Source: an uncultured Desulfobacter sp. (GTDB taxonomy: Bacteria > Desulfobacterota > Desulfobacteria > Desulfobacterales > Desulfobacteraceae). From it: DNA of 64,000 nt. A program made the position numbers and the translations under genes. Location: positions 1,434,501 to 1,498,500 of the forward strand of contig NZ_OY781882.1 in assembly GCF_963677125.1 (NCBI RefSeq). The letters run 5' to 3'. Shown here piece by piece: positions 45,341-53,823 of this stretch (position 1 is its first letter; each line of letters starts with the position of its first letter). A model generated the notes under the pieces. It was not told the origin of the DNA. It searched no databases and saw only the letters and a program-made list of their open reading frames with translations.

Positions 45341-46537
45341 TTAATGTGACTTCCCAGCATCGGATGATTCAAGTAAACGCCTATAATGTGCTAAATAACC
45401 ATCAGTCATACGTTCCATAGTAAATCTCTTTGAGAATAATTGAATATACTTTTTATCCCATGCTTTTTTAAACCATGCCTCAATTGCATCGGCAAAAGAC
45501 AGATCTGTCCTTTCATCGGCAATTGAAACAATGTTGTCGTCCCGAAGTTCCTCAATACATTCCGAATCATAAAAGAGTATAATAGGGAGCCCGAACGTCA
45601 TTGCTTCTAACGCTGAAATGCTAAGCCCCTCAGCTTTGCTGGGCATAACGTACCCGTTTGCTTCTGCATAATACGACGGCATATCCTCAGGTTCAACAAC
45701 CCCTGTAAGTATAACATGTAAAGACATCCCATTATCCGCAATAAGGTTCCGAAGATTTTCAAGCTCTTTACCTTTACCGCAAATTACTATTACGATATTA
45801 TTTTTAATCTCCTCGGGCAAGAGATTAAGAGACGACACGATTTGTGCATGATTTTTTCTCTCAATCACCGACCCTGAAGATAAAAGAATCTTTTTACATT
45901 CATTGATATTATGTTTTTCTCTAATACTGAAATATTTCTTTTTATCAACATAATCAGTGCCATTGGGAATTGGCTGAATCATATGTTCTGGATAATGAGG
46001 ATAATTTTTTATAATTTTGTTTTTCTGTCCAATACTTACAGTGATAAGTTCAACCGGCGTATTGTTAAAAAAACGCTCTTCAATTTTTTGAGAATCTTCA
46101 TAACCGGTAAAGCCTGGATTTTTTCCTATAAACAAATGATTTGTAACCACAAACGGCATATCGTATTGCTTACAAATCTCAATACAACGTTGAGCCATCT
46201 GCCCAATATCATGAAAATTGACAATATCCGGTTGTATTTCCTGGAGTGCTTTTTCAAAAGAATATGTTCTGCATTTTAGACGCAATTCTTTATAGTCCTG
46301 TGCATCCTGCCTGTATTGTTCCACTAGTTTTTCAGGTACATTATCCGTTTGAACCACGACAAAATCATCCAGACTAACACTCGGCATTTCAACTATCCCT
46401 AGAAACAAATATACATCCTCTCTTTTACCAAGAGACTCGATTAAATTATTAATAACTATGGATCCACCTGTATATGAAAACGCCAACGCTCCAAGTTTTT
46501 TGTTATCTACATGCCAGGCAACTTGTAATATCTTCAT
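45341..46537 (-). CDS. GT4 (GT-B) glycosyltransferase
   Basis: A 398-residue retaining glycosyltransferase of family 4: N-terminal A-W-H-V-D and A-F-S-Y-T-G-G-S-I-V-I-N-N-L, V-N-F-H-D-I-G-Q near 110-117, donor-side S-S-G-S-V-I-E-R-K-N-H near 216-226, and P-S-K-A-E-G-L-S-I-S-A-L-E-A-M near 297-311, the E-x7-E type motif that binds the nucleotide sugar. Convergent with the GT2 gene, 66 bases away. It probably ends the minus-strand unit beginning at 51214, after a 121-base gap that shows nothing else. Confidence 0.88.
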   Translation of the reverse strand: MKILQVAWHVDNKKLGALAFSYTGGSIVINNLIESLGKREDVYLFLGIVEMPSVSLDDFVVVQTDNVPEKLVEQYRQDAQDYKELRLKCRTYSFEKALQEIQPDIVNFHDIGQMAQRCIEICKQYDMPFVVTNHLFIGKNPGFTGYEDSQKIEERFFNNTPVELITVSIGQKNKIIKNYPHYPEHMIQPIPNGTDYVDKKKYFSIREKHNINECKKILLSSGSVIERKNHAQIVSSLNLLPEEIKNNIVIVICGKGKELENLRNLIADNGMSLHVILTGVVEPEDMPSYYAEANGYVMPSKAEGLSISALEAMTFGLPIILFYDSECIEELRDDNIVSIADERTDLSFADAIEAWFKKAWDKKYIQLFSKRFTMERMTDGYLAHYRRLLESSDAGKSH

Positions 46538-46658
46538 AGCAATTTACTCTTAGGTATTGGACTATAAGCCATATCAAAATCCTGAATTCATTGTGGTGTT
46601 CACCGGTAATTACTGGGAATAAACAACCAACGAGCCTTTATATGTAGTTTAATTAAAA

Positions 46659-48530
46659 TTATATCCCTGGTACCAGTCCCGCATGATTTTTCACATAGAT
46701 ACTATAATCAGAAATACCATATTTAGATAATTGTTTTTCTATCTCAACGAAGTAACCACTCGTGATAACAATAGCAGTTTTTGACAGGTCAAGTTCCAAC
46801 AACACTTCAGGGTTCTGAACTTTTAGTTCAAATAGAGTTGAAAACTCAGTGTCATTATAACTTCTTTTATACACCTGACTAATAGATAACCCCCATTTAT
46901 TGCTGTCATTATCTATAAACTGCACACTCCGCCAATATTTTTTATATTCTCTTAGAAAATCAAGCGCTTTATATCCTGCACCAAAAAGGATAACATTTTT
47001 GCCACGAATATGCTCTTTTATGTCAAAAATCCTTTTTTTATATTTGTGAAACAAGCCATGCTCACTGATTAATCTAACTGTTTGATTTCTTTGTATCTGT
47101 AATTCTGCATCTGATATATAAACAGCCCCATCCGCTCTCATGATATCGATCAATAATCCGTCTTTCACAGGAACATTAAAAACACATCCTCCAAACAAAC
47201 AGTTTATGTAATCAATATATCCCTCTTGCAGCAAACGATTAACTTCACCATTTTCACATTTTAATATTTCAATTGACAAACCCTCTATTGCATCTGCCGA
47301 CCAAGGCATCTCCTCTTTAAAAACTGTACAAGTGGGATCAAGGATTGTGATTATCCCACCCTGAATATTACAATCAAGTATATAATTATCATTTAAGAAC
47401 TTATACTTTTTCGTTTTGATTAATTGAAAAAACTTTTCATAACCGGATTCAAACACAGCAAGTTCTATATAATCATCTTGAAATAAAAAATTATTATTAA
47501 GTACAGCACCCAGCAAAGTCCGTTTTACAGGAAATATCTCAATCATACTTTTTTTACAAAGCGCGAGGATCTCAGACAACATTTTCAATAATCGCTCTCG
47601 AATCGGATTGCTCAATTGATACTGAACAATAAACTGAGAAACAGTCTTTTCGATATCTATTGTATTATAGAACTCATATTCACAGTTAGTTACTCCAGAT
47701 TCGAATAACAAAATGCCATTATTATAATTTAAAGATAACTGCTCGTTAGATTCATAAAACTGCTCCAAAATCTCCATCCTACATTGAGGAGTAAAATATC
47801 CGCATTTTTTGTGAGGTAGTGATAAGTTCTTTTGCAAATCATTAACAATCTTTGCATATATTGGGGAACTAACAGGAAACCTATTGATATTTTTAATAAT
47901 TTCAACCAGACAGTTACTCGCCGTAATATTTGACTTCTCTTTTTCCGGTTCTACATAACAGGTTAGATCTACTCCTAATACATCAAGGAAACTTTTAATA
48001 AGATGTTGTTTGTTTAAATCGTAACTAACAACCTGGACGGAAGAAAAGCCGATATAGTTATTATAATAATCGATGATTTTCATATAATCCAGGCCCTTAC
48101 CTTGAAGCCACACATCAAAACCCGAACAACACCGATTATTCATGACAACAAAACCATATGATGACTCTATATGTAAATCCTGCCGCCTACAATACATTAC
48201 AAGATGTACATCAAAATAATCGTTAAACCATTTAACATTATTAATCTGATCATGAATATTTCCAAAACTTTCATCGGAAACAACAACTGTATGGCATTTT
48301 TTTTCACGAGCATTATCACGAATCCGGATGGCTTCTTTTTCAAAGACCTTATTATGACCTTCAATAATATATTTTCTAAGCACCTTAGGTCGATACTGAT
48401 TACTGTCATTAAGTAAATATTCAGGAACATACACACCATGTTTTTCAAGCAAGCTGTGATTCAGATATAAAAACCTTTGTATCGCGGAGGTCCCTGTTTT
48501 ACTAACTCCAATATGTAAAATCAATTTCAC
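46659..48530 (-). CDS. Sulfotransferase-like / degenerate LicD / Rossmann-module fusion
   Basis: A 623-residue protein beginning with GTG. The N-terminus has the sulfotransferase 5'-phosphosulfate loop G-V-S-K-T-G-T-S-A-I-Q at 8-18 and V-V-V-S-D-E-S-F near 90-97, suggesting PAPS-dependent sulfation. Around 310-500 is a LicD-like region: L-L-G-A-V-x4-F-x3-D-D-x-I-E aligns with the LicD core, but the third acidic residue and the H-G-G-F-I-P-W element are lost, so it may be inactive. Residues 512-623 are the Rossmann-like module (F-G-A-G, I-D-N-D). Nine bases after the NeuB-like stop, so same operon. Confidence 0.75.
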   Translation of the reverse strand: MKLILHIGVSKTGTSAIQRFLYLNHSLLEKHGVYVPEYLLNDSNQYRPKVLRKYIIEGHNKVFEKEAIRIRDNAREKKCHTVVVSDESFGNIHDQINNVKWFNDYFDVHLVMYCRRQDLHIESSYGFVVMNNRCCSGFDVWLQGKGLDYMKIIDYYNNYIGFSSVQVVSYDLNKQHLIKSFLDVLGVDLTCYVEPEKEKSNITASNCLVEIIKNINRFPVSSPIYAKIVNDLQKNLSLPHKKCGYFTPQCRMEILEQFYESNEQLSLNYNNGILLFESGVTNCEYEFYNTIDIEKTVSQFIVQYQLSNPIRERLLKMLSEILALCKKSMIEIFPVKRTLLGAVLNNNFLFQDDYIELAVFESGYEKFFQLIKTKKYKFLNDNYILDCNIQGGIITILDPTCTVFKEEMPWSADAIEGLSIEILKCENGEVNRLLQEGYIDYINCLFGGCVFNVPVKDGLLIDIMRADGAVYISDAELQIQRNQTVRLISEHGLFHKYKKRIFDIKEHIRGKNVILFGAGYKALDFLREYKKYWRSVQFIDNDSNKWGLSISQVYKRSYNDTEFSTLFELKVQNPEVLLELDLSKTAIVITSGYFVEIEKQLSKYGISDYSIYVKNHAGLVPGI

Positions 48531-48539
48531 AATAAAATC

Positions 48540-49610
48540 TCATTTCAACATTTCGTATTCTAAAAGTATATCTACAGCAATATTTTTAGCAGCTGTTTTT
48601 CCAATAACGTTATCAATTTTTTCCGGAGGAATTCCTGTCCCCGGCCTCTTCCATGTAAGCATATCATCGGTAATTATTGTTCCTGCCTCTATAGCTATAG
48701 CTGAAACAAGCGATCTTCTTGCATTTTTACGCGCCTTTTTTTCAGACTCAAGACAGCATAAATTTCCATTGCCTCTGATATAATCTGCATAATCTATCGC
48801 TTTTAATATTTGTTTCACATCCCCAGGGTCCATGGCATGATAGTGGTCATTGCCTTTCAAGGTTTTATCCAATGTAAAATGCTTTTCAATGACGAATGCA
48901 CCAAGATTATATGCAGTTTTAAGAATTTCATATCCTTCATCGGGTCTTGTATGATCTGAATATCCGATATGTAAATCAGGAAATTTCTTTGATAACCCGG
49001 TAATTTTATTCAAATTAGCATGTTCATACGGTGTAGGATATTCAAGGACACAATGCATTAATACTAAGGGTTGATCATTATAAGATCTAATCAACTCAAC
49101 GCAACGAACAATCTCTTCTTCATCAGAAGCTCCTACAGAAAGAATCATGGGTTTATTTTTTTTCGCCTGATACTTCACAAAAGGAAGATTATTTAAATCA
49201 GATGAGGATATCTTATATACATTCATTAATGGTTCAAGGTAATCTACAGATTCAATATCAAAGGCTGTGGAAAAAAATTCAACACCCACTATCTGTGAAT
49301 ACTCTGCTAATTCTTTATATTCTGCATACCCAAACGAATCATACTTTTTAAACAAATCATATTGCGACTTTGTTGGTTCTTCATTAATATCCCAATAATA
49401 AGGGGATTTTTTCACAGCCAACGTAACTGCTTTATACGATTGAAATTTTACGGCATGAACACCGGAGTCAGCTGCATTTTTTATCATCACTTTTGCAGCC
49501 TCCAAAGGAGAAACATGCATTTTTATTGCCATATCATAATAATTAACACCGATTTCAGCTATCAATGAGAATTTATTATCTTTTATTCTGTTCTCTAATA
49601 CTTTTTTCAT
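48540..49610 (-). CDS. Nonulosonic acid synthase (NeuB/LegI/PseI family)
   Basis: A 356-residue enzyme of the sialic acid synthase family: I-A-E-I-G-V-N-Y near 17-24, A-V-K-F-Q-S-Y near 53-59, I-G-Y-S-D-H-T near 215-221 and E-K-H-F-T-L-D near 243-249, with a C-terminal SAF (antifreeze-like) domain (about 295-356: R-R-S-L-V-S, K-R-P-G-T-G-I). It condenses phosphoenolpyruvate with a six-carbon amino sugar to give a nonulosonic acid. Whether the product is sialic, legionaminic or pseudaminic acid cannot be decided by eye. It lies two bases after the NeuA-PseG fusion stop. Confidence 0.9.
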   Translation of the reverse strand: MKKVLENRIKDNKFSLIAEIGVNYYDMAIKMHVSPLEAAKVMIKNAADSGVHAVKFQSYKAVTLAVKKSPYYWDINEEPTKSQYDLFKKYDSFGYAEYKELAEYSQIVGVEFFSTAFDIESVDYLEPLMNVYKISSSDLNNLPFVKYQAKKNKPMILSVGASDEEEIVRCVELIRSYNDQPLVLMHCVLEYPTPYEHANLNKITGLSKKFPDLHIGYSDHTRPDEGYEILKTAYNLGAFVIEKHFTLDKTLKGNDHYHAMDPGDVKQILKAIDYADYIRGNGNLCCLESEKKARKNARRSLVSAIAIEAGTIITDDMLTWKRPGTGIPPEKIDNVIGKTAAKNIAVDILLEYEMLK

Positions 49611-49612
49611 AA

Positions 49613-51214
49613 CTACAACGAATATATAAGATTCTTTATCCTTTCTCTTCCACTCTTCAAATCATGTTTAAGCATGCGTTCCTGCATTGACTTACGCTTG
49701 CTGATATCTGCAGATATTAAAGAGTTTAATGCCTTTCTAATCGTTTGCCTGGAAACATCTTTCCCTAAATATATAAACCCATTCTCATCGCATGGAAATG
49801 GATGCATTTCTTCTCTTTCATTTTGGGACACTGTAATAGTTGGAATTCCTAATGAGGCCAGTTCATAGCAGGTTCTACCACGTGATGTGATTGCAATATC
49901 ATTGTGTGACATAAGCTCAGCCATATTTTTTACATCATACAATACTGTGACGTTTTTTCCCCATGCAGTATTAAGCAGTTTTTTATATTCTTTTTTTGCC
50001 CTGCCTAAAACGACTGTAAAGTTCAAATGAACGTATTCCGTCTGACATATGATTGATAAAACATCCTCAGTATAATTAACTGGATCAGCCCCTCCAAAAC
50101 ATATGAAAATATTTTCTACATTTCTTTTTACTTCAATAGGTTTGTAAAGAAGAAATAATTTTGGTATGAGATAAAAACGTTCTCCTGAAAAATTATTATT
50201 TCGCAGCTCCTTTTCTTGATATAAGGCGTTGAATACTAAATCAGCATAAGCTCTGCCGTCACCAGTATCCTCAAAATTTACGATAAAAGGTGTTGATGGG
50301 ATTTGTTTAAGACTTTTTACATACTCTTCATTTGTATCTAAAATATCATTGATAATTATTTGATAGTTATTATTAATTAGAAGCTGCAACAAATGCTCTG
50401 GGTCATCGTATGTAATAAGCTTGTAGGTTGTTCCACCAAATGAGCTTCTATCTGTAACTGCTGGATCAAAATAAATATCGGGTTTATGGAAAAATAAATC
50501 TGAAAGCTCAAGCATACGATGTATATGACCCATACCAATTACATTATTTCCATTTACAATAATTGCGATTTTGCGTCCTCTAAGAACGTTTTCTGCGCTG
50601 ATCAAATCCTGAAAGTTATCAATGTCTATGGCTTCTATTTCAGAAATTTCAAAGACATCTACCTTTTCGCCTATTCTTGAGTATTCGGATACGACATTGT
50701 ATTTTGAGATGAGGAACGCCCCTGTTTCCAAAAATCTTTTCGGTAGATATTGACGATTTAATCTTTGTTGATAATCAGGAACGATATTACCATCTTTCTC
50801 AACCCATGCTAAATGAGGCCGATTTACTACAGATATAAGAGTATCCAGTCCAGAATAAACTACATATTCAATGGCCTCATCTAATGTATTTGACAGTAGC
50901 GTTGGAGATGTTGGTTGCAGTGTTAAAACATAATCAACTGGATAATCTCTGCAAGCATCATATATTACAGCATCAAGTGTCACCGCATCCCCACATAAAT
51001 TTTCTGCTCTATGGATAACTTTTATACTATAGTATCGAGCAATCAACTCAATTTCTGGAGAATCTGTTGTAATAATAATATCAGTAATATATTTCGATTT
51101 TATCGCATTTTCAATACAGTAGGCAATTAACGGTTTTCCATTAACAATCCTGATATTTTTGTTAGGGATACCTCTTGAGCCGGCTCTTGCTGGAATTACT
51201 GATAAAATTTTCAT
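49613..51214 (-). CDS. CMP-nonulosonate cytidylyltransferase fused to PseG-like hydrolase
   Basis: A 533-residue bifunctional protein. Residues 1-~210 are a NeuA/PseF-type cytidylyltransferase (I-P-A-R-A-G-S-R-G-I-P-N-K-N, L-Q-P-T-S-P). Residues ~212-533 match PseG-type UDP-sugar hydrolases (GT-B fold) with G-M-G-H-I-H-R near 223-229 holding the catalytic His, and F-G-G-A-D-P and S-R-G-R-T-C-Y-E-L-A later. PseG removes UDP before the NeuB step; NeuA-type enzymes activate the product as CMP-sugar. Start ATG 51214 matches the conserved N-terminus; in-frame starts at 51244 and 51283 add non-conserved residues. First gene of the minus-strand nonulosonate unit. Confidence 0.85.
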   Translation of the reverse strand: MKILSVIPARAGSRGIPNKNIRIVNGKPLIAYCIENAIKSKYITDIIITTDSPEIELIARYYSIKVIHRAENLCGDAVTLDAVIYDACRDYPVDYVLTLQPTSPTLLSNTLDEAIEYVVYSGLDTLISVVNRPHLAWVEKDGNIVPDYQQRLNRQYLPKRFLETGAFLISKYNVVSEYSRIGEKVDVFEISEIEAIDIDNFQDLISAENVLRGRKIAIIVNGNNVIGMGHIHRMLELSDLFFHKPDIYFDPAVTDRSSFGGTTYKLITYDDPEHLLQLLINNNYQIIINDILDTNEEYVKSLKQIPSTPFIVNFEDTGDGRAYADLVFNALYQEKELRNNNFSGERFYLIPKLFLLYKPIEVKRNVENIFICFGGADPVNYTEDVLSIICQTEYVHLNFTVVLGRAKKEYKKLLNTAWGKNVTVLYDVKNMAELMSHNDIAITSRGRTCYELASLGIPTITVSQNEREEMHPFPCDENGFIYLGKDVSRQTIRKALNSLISADISKRKSMQERMLKHDLKSGRERIKNLIYSL

Positions 51215-51394
51215 GGAGTTATTCTTTTTCCTCAAATAAATCATCAAATTTGACGCGTTTAAAGACGTCCAACTCACCACCACTAGTCACGATATAAATC
51301 TTGTTCAACGAAGCCACTCGCGTGGCGGAAAGCCCCGTTTATGATATACACGGACTTTAGCCAGCCAATTCGAACTGGTTAATAAAAAAGTCTC

Positions 51395-51473
51395 AATAAG
51401 TTACTGAATTACTTTATTACCTTGTTGTGGGCTGCGCCTCGGTGCTGAAATGTCAAATCAGCCCATGGCTGTT
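51395..51473 (+). repeat. 79-bp dispersed repeat, copy B
   Basis: Gap-free 78% match to 20453-20531. It lies 20 bases before a small frame that looks like the start of an integrase, with AAGGAG between them. It may be the terminal or promoter segment of an inactivated mobile element. Confidence 0.7.
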
Positions 51474-51493
51474 ACAACAAAAAGGAGTATACA

Positions 51494-51598
51494 ATGGATC
51501 CGATAGAAATTAAACGGCTTGACGAAATGTATCAGAAACATCATCAAGTGCTTATTCTCCGCAAACGACATTTTAACCCCATCTACGGACATTCCTAA
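51494..51598 (+). pseudogene. Possible integrase 5' remnant
   Basis: A 34-codon frame with a strong AAGGAG site. It begins M-D-P-I-E-I-K-R-L-D-E-M-Y-Q-K-H, which resembles from memory the N-terminus of tyrosine-recombinase-type integrases carried by IS91-like elements; it then diverges and stops. I cannot run a search, so the identification is tentative. The flanking 79-bp repeat supports a mobile origin. Confidence 0.4.
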
Positions 51599-52233
51599 AT
51601 TAGGTTAATATACGTCCCAAAAAGGAGGGGCATATTGAATAACTCATCGGGACGAATGGAGAATTTCTGAAAACTAACAATTGAAGCCTGCAATAATGAG
51701 AGGGCATAAAAAATTATGATGGACCAAGATCCCCTCCAACTTCTTGACAAATCACATGAAGACCAAATACTATTGATTTTCAAAAATGTTCCGTCTCGAC
51801 GGAAAGATTATTGCTGATATAGTCCGATTGAAAAGCGTTTGCCAAAGCTTGTGCCCAGCACGGCGTCAAAATTGTGATCATGGATGTTGAAGTATCAGAG
51901 CCCCAATCTGCTCAGACATTATCCAAAAGATAGGGGTGCCCCATGCTCAGATATGCCGAATTTTAGCGAAGATGGATGGCCCAAATAAGAAAAGGAGTCA
52001 TTGTGAATATCCTGTCAACATACTCTGTTGTTGCAGCCAACCGAAATCTATACGAGCATTGGGTGCCCTGTAACCTATTTTTCCTCAAAGGGAGGAGCCC
52101 CAAGGCTTTTCTCAGTATCTGGCCTCCTATTGGGCAAACAAAGAAGGACGCCTGAGCCAATGTACATCCTTTGGGGCGGGGTATGTAATCATCGCGAAAA
52201 GTGATTTGGACTGGTGAAAGGAGGTTGGGCACT
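51599..52233 (+). pseudogene. Decayed gene remnants in the island centre
   Basis: No intact gene. A frame from about 51718 (M-D-Q-D-P-L-Q-L-L-D-K-S-H-E-D-Q) continues after a frameshift near 51790 as M-F-R-L-D-G-K-I-I-A-D-I-V-R-L-K, i.e. one broken protein of unknown family. A GTG at about 52001 behind AAAAGGAG opens a 50-codon frame of doubtful value. GC is higher than in the surrounding island genes, which suggests foreign debris inserted between the divergent operons. Confidence 0.45.
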
Positions 52234-52266
52234 ATGGTAATTGAGATGAAAGCATTATATGTTTAA
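52234..52266 (+). other. Ten-codon leader frame overlapping licD-type gene
   Basis: ATG 52234 lies nine bases after a perfect AAAGGAGG, encodes M-V-I-E-M-K-A-L-Y-V and stops at 52266, eight bases inside the next gene. The LicD start itself has no good ribosome site. The leader may therefore drive translational coupling, or be the surviving start of a deleted gene. Confidence 0.45.
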
Positions 52267-53101
52267 TCAAAAATATGTTTCAGGTAACGCGGTGATAAAA
52301 TTAAGCACGCACCAACTTCGCAAGCTCCAGTTAACTGAATTAGAGATGCTTATAGAGTTGGATAGAATATGCAACAAATGCAATATTAAATACAATATTA
52401 TCGGCGGGACTTTACTCGGAGCAATACGACATGGAGGATTCATTCCATGGGATGATGACGCAGATGTTGCTATGATGAGAAATGAGTATGAAAAGTTCAG
52501 AGAAGCCTGTAAAGTTGAACTTGACGCCTCAAGATTTTATTTCCAAGACTATAGAAACACCAAAGGGTACAGGTGGAGTTATGGAAAAATAAGAAGAAAA
52601 AACACATTGTTTCTCAGAAAAAATCAGGAACATATGCCCTATGGACAAGAAGTTTTTATAGATGTATTTCCCATAGATAAAGCTCCAGATAATGATTTAC
52701 ATAGAAAAATATATAACTTTCATCTGTTTTGTATCAGAAAAATCTTATGGTCTGCCATAGGAAGATATTCAGAGCAGAATTTGTGTATCAAATATTTATA
52801 TAAACTATTATATCTTATTCCAAGAAGCACTACGATTAAGCATTATGAACGATATATAAATAAGATAAACTCCCAAAATTATAAGCGTGCTCGTTTTGTC
52901 TTAATGCCATGCCCAAATAAAACATATGGTTATTATTTAGATTGGTTTAAGCATTCATCAGAATATGAATTTGAAGGAATAAAGTTAAAAGGAATTAAAG
53001 ATTACAAAGAATTTTTAACGTTTGAATTTGGTAATTATATGAAATTTCCTCCGGTTGAGAAAAGGAAGGTTCACCCGGTTTCAAAGCTTAAATTGTTATG
53101 A
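52259..53101 (+). CDS. LicD family phosphotransferase
   Basis: A 280-residue LicD/nucleotidyltransferase-fold protein: I-I-G-G-T-L-L-G-A-I-R-H-G-G-F-I-P-W near 44-61 followed by D-D-D-A-D-V, with the acidic triad intact, F-I-D-V-F-P-I-D near 136-143 and K-F-P-P-V-E-K near 264-270 at the end. LicD enzymes move phosphocholine (or related phospho-alcohols) from a CDP donor to glycan sugars. Next to it is a LicC-like nucleotidyltransferase that could make the CDP donor. First intact gene of the right-hand plus-strand arm; AT-rich. Confidence 0.88.
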   Translation: MFNQKYVSGNAVIKLSTHQLRKLQLTELEMLIELDRICNKCNIKYNIIGGTLLGAIRHGGFIPWDDDADVAMMRNEYEKFREACKVELDASRFYFQDYRNTKGYRWSYGKIRRKNTLFLRKNQEHMPYGQEVFIDVFPIDKAPDNDLHRKIYNFHLFCIRKILWSAIGRYSEQNLCIKYLYKLLYLIPRSTTIKHYERYINKINSQNYKRARFVLMPCPNKTYGYYLDWFKHSSEYEFEGIKLKGIKDYKEFLTFEFGNYMKFPPVEKRKVHPVSKLKLL

Positions 53102-53130
53102 AATGACGATAGAAATATTTAAGAACAAAA

Positions 53131-53814
53131 ATGAAAGCAATTATATTAGCGGCAGGGCGCGGAAAAAGATTGGAACAGCACACAAAAGGACTGCCAAAGT
53201 GTTTGCTGAAACTGGGCAATGAAGCAATTTTGTCAAGAGAAATCAGGCTGTTGCAGGAAGCGGGAATCAGTAAAAAAAATATATATGTTGTAGGAGGATA
53301 TAAATATGAGCAGCTTCTTGATGTTAGTCCTAATCTAATAATTAATGAATTGTTTGATGTTAAAGATAATGCCTATAGCCTTGGGCTTGCACTTGAAAGT
53401 GTTTTTGATGACGATGTGATTATTTTAGATGCAGACTTGTGCTTTGAAAAAGAACTACTTTTACAGATAATTAATTGTCCGCGTAAGAACGTACTGTTAA
53501 GTATAGCATCAGGTGATTTACATGAAAGTACAGGCATTAAACTATCTGACGACAACACTGTGAAAGCCGTCGGCAAACAGTACAAAAATACAGGGTATGT
53601 ATATATCAGCATCTTTAAGATAGCAAAAGAAATCATAGTAGATTTCAGAGAAAAACTGCTCGAAAATAGAAGCTCAGAAACATGGTATACATTAGCGATT
53701 ACTCAATTGTGTGATACACATAAGTTTTATAATTTGGTAACAAACAGCAAATGGCATGAGATTGATTTTATTGAAGACTATCATCAAACAAAGCAGATGT
53801 TTAATTTGCACTAA
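53131..53814 (+). CDS. LicC-like nucleotidyltransferase
   Basis: A 227-residue sugar/choline-phosphate nucleotidyltransferase: M-K-A-I-I-L-A-A-G-R-G-K-R-L and L-P-K-C-L-L-K-L near the N-terminus (nucleotide loop and Lys), D-V-K-D-N-A-Y-S-L-G near 74-83, I-L-D-A-D-L near 97-102 (metal Asp), ending H-E-I-D-F-I-E-D-Y. The N-A-Y-S-L-x-L-A-L element is typical of LicC, the CTP:phosphocholine cytidylyltransferase. The adjacent LicD supports that type of role, but choline, ethanolamine or another alcohol phosphate are all possible. Nine bases before the next gene. Confidence 0.82.
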   Translation: MKAIILAAGRGKRLEQHTKGLPKCLLKLGNEAILSREIRLLQEAGISKKNIYVVGGYKYEQLLDVSPNLIINELFDVKDNAYSLGLALESVFDDDVIILDADLCFEKELLLQIINCPRKNVLLSIASGDLHESTGIKLSDDNTVKAVGKQYKNTGYVYISIFKIAKEIIVDFREKLLENRSSETWYTLAITQLCDTHKFYNLVTNSKWHEIDFIEDYHQTKQMFNLH

Positions 53815-53823
53815 GGATATCTG

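Noticed and set aside
51963..52232. An 89-codon minus-strand frame
   Set aside because: No ribosome site or domain, and it lies in a region of broken genes; not supported as a real gene.
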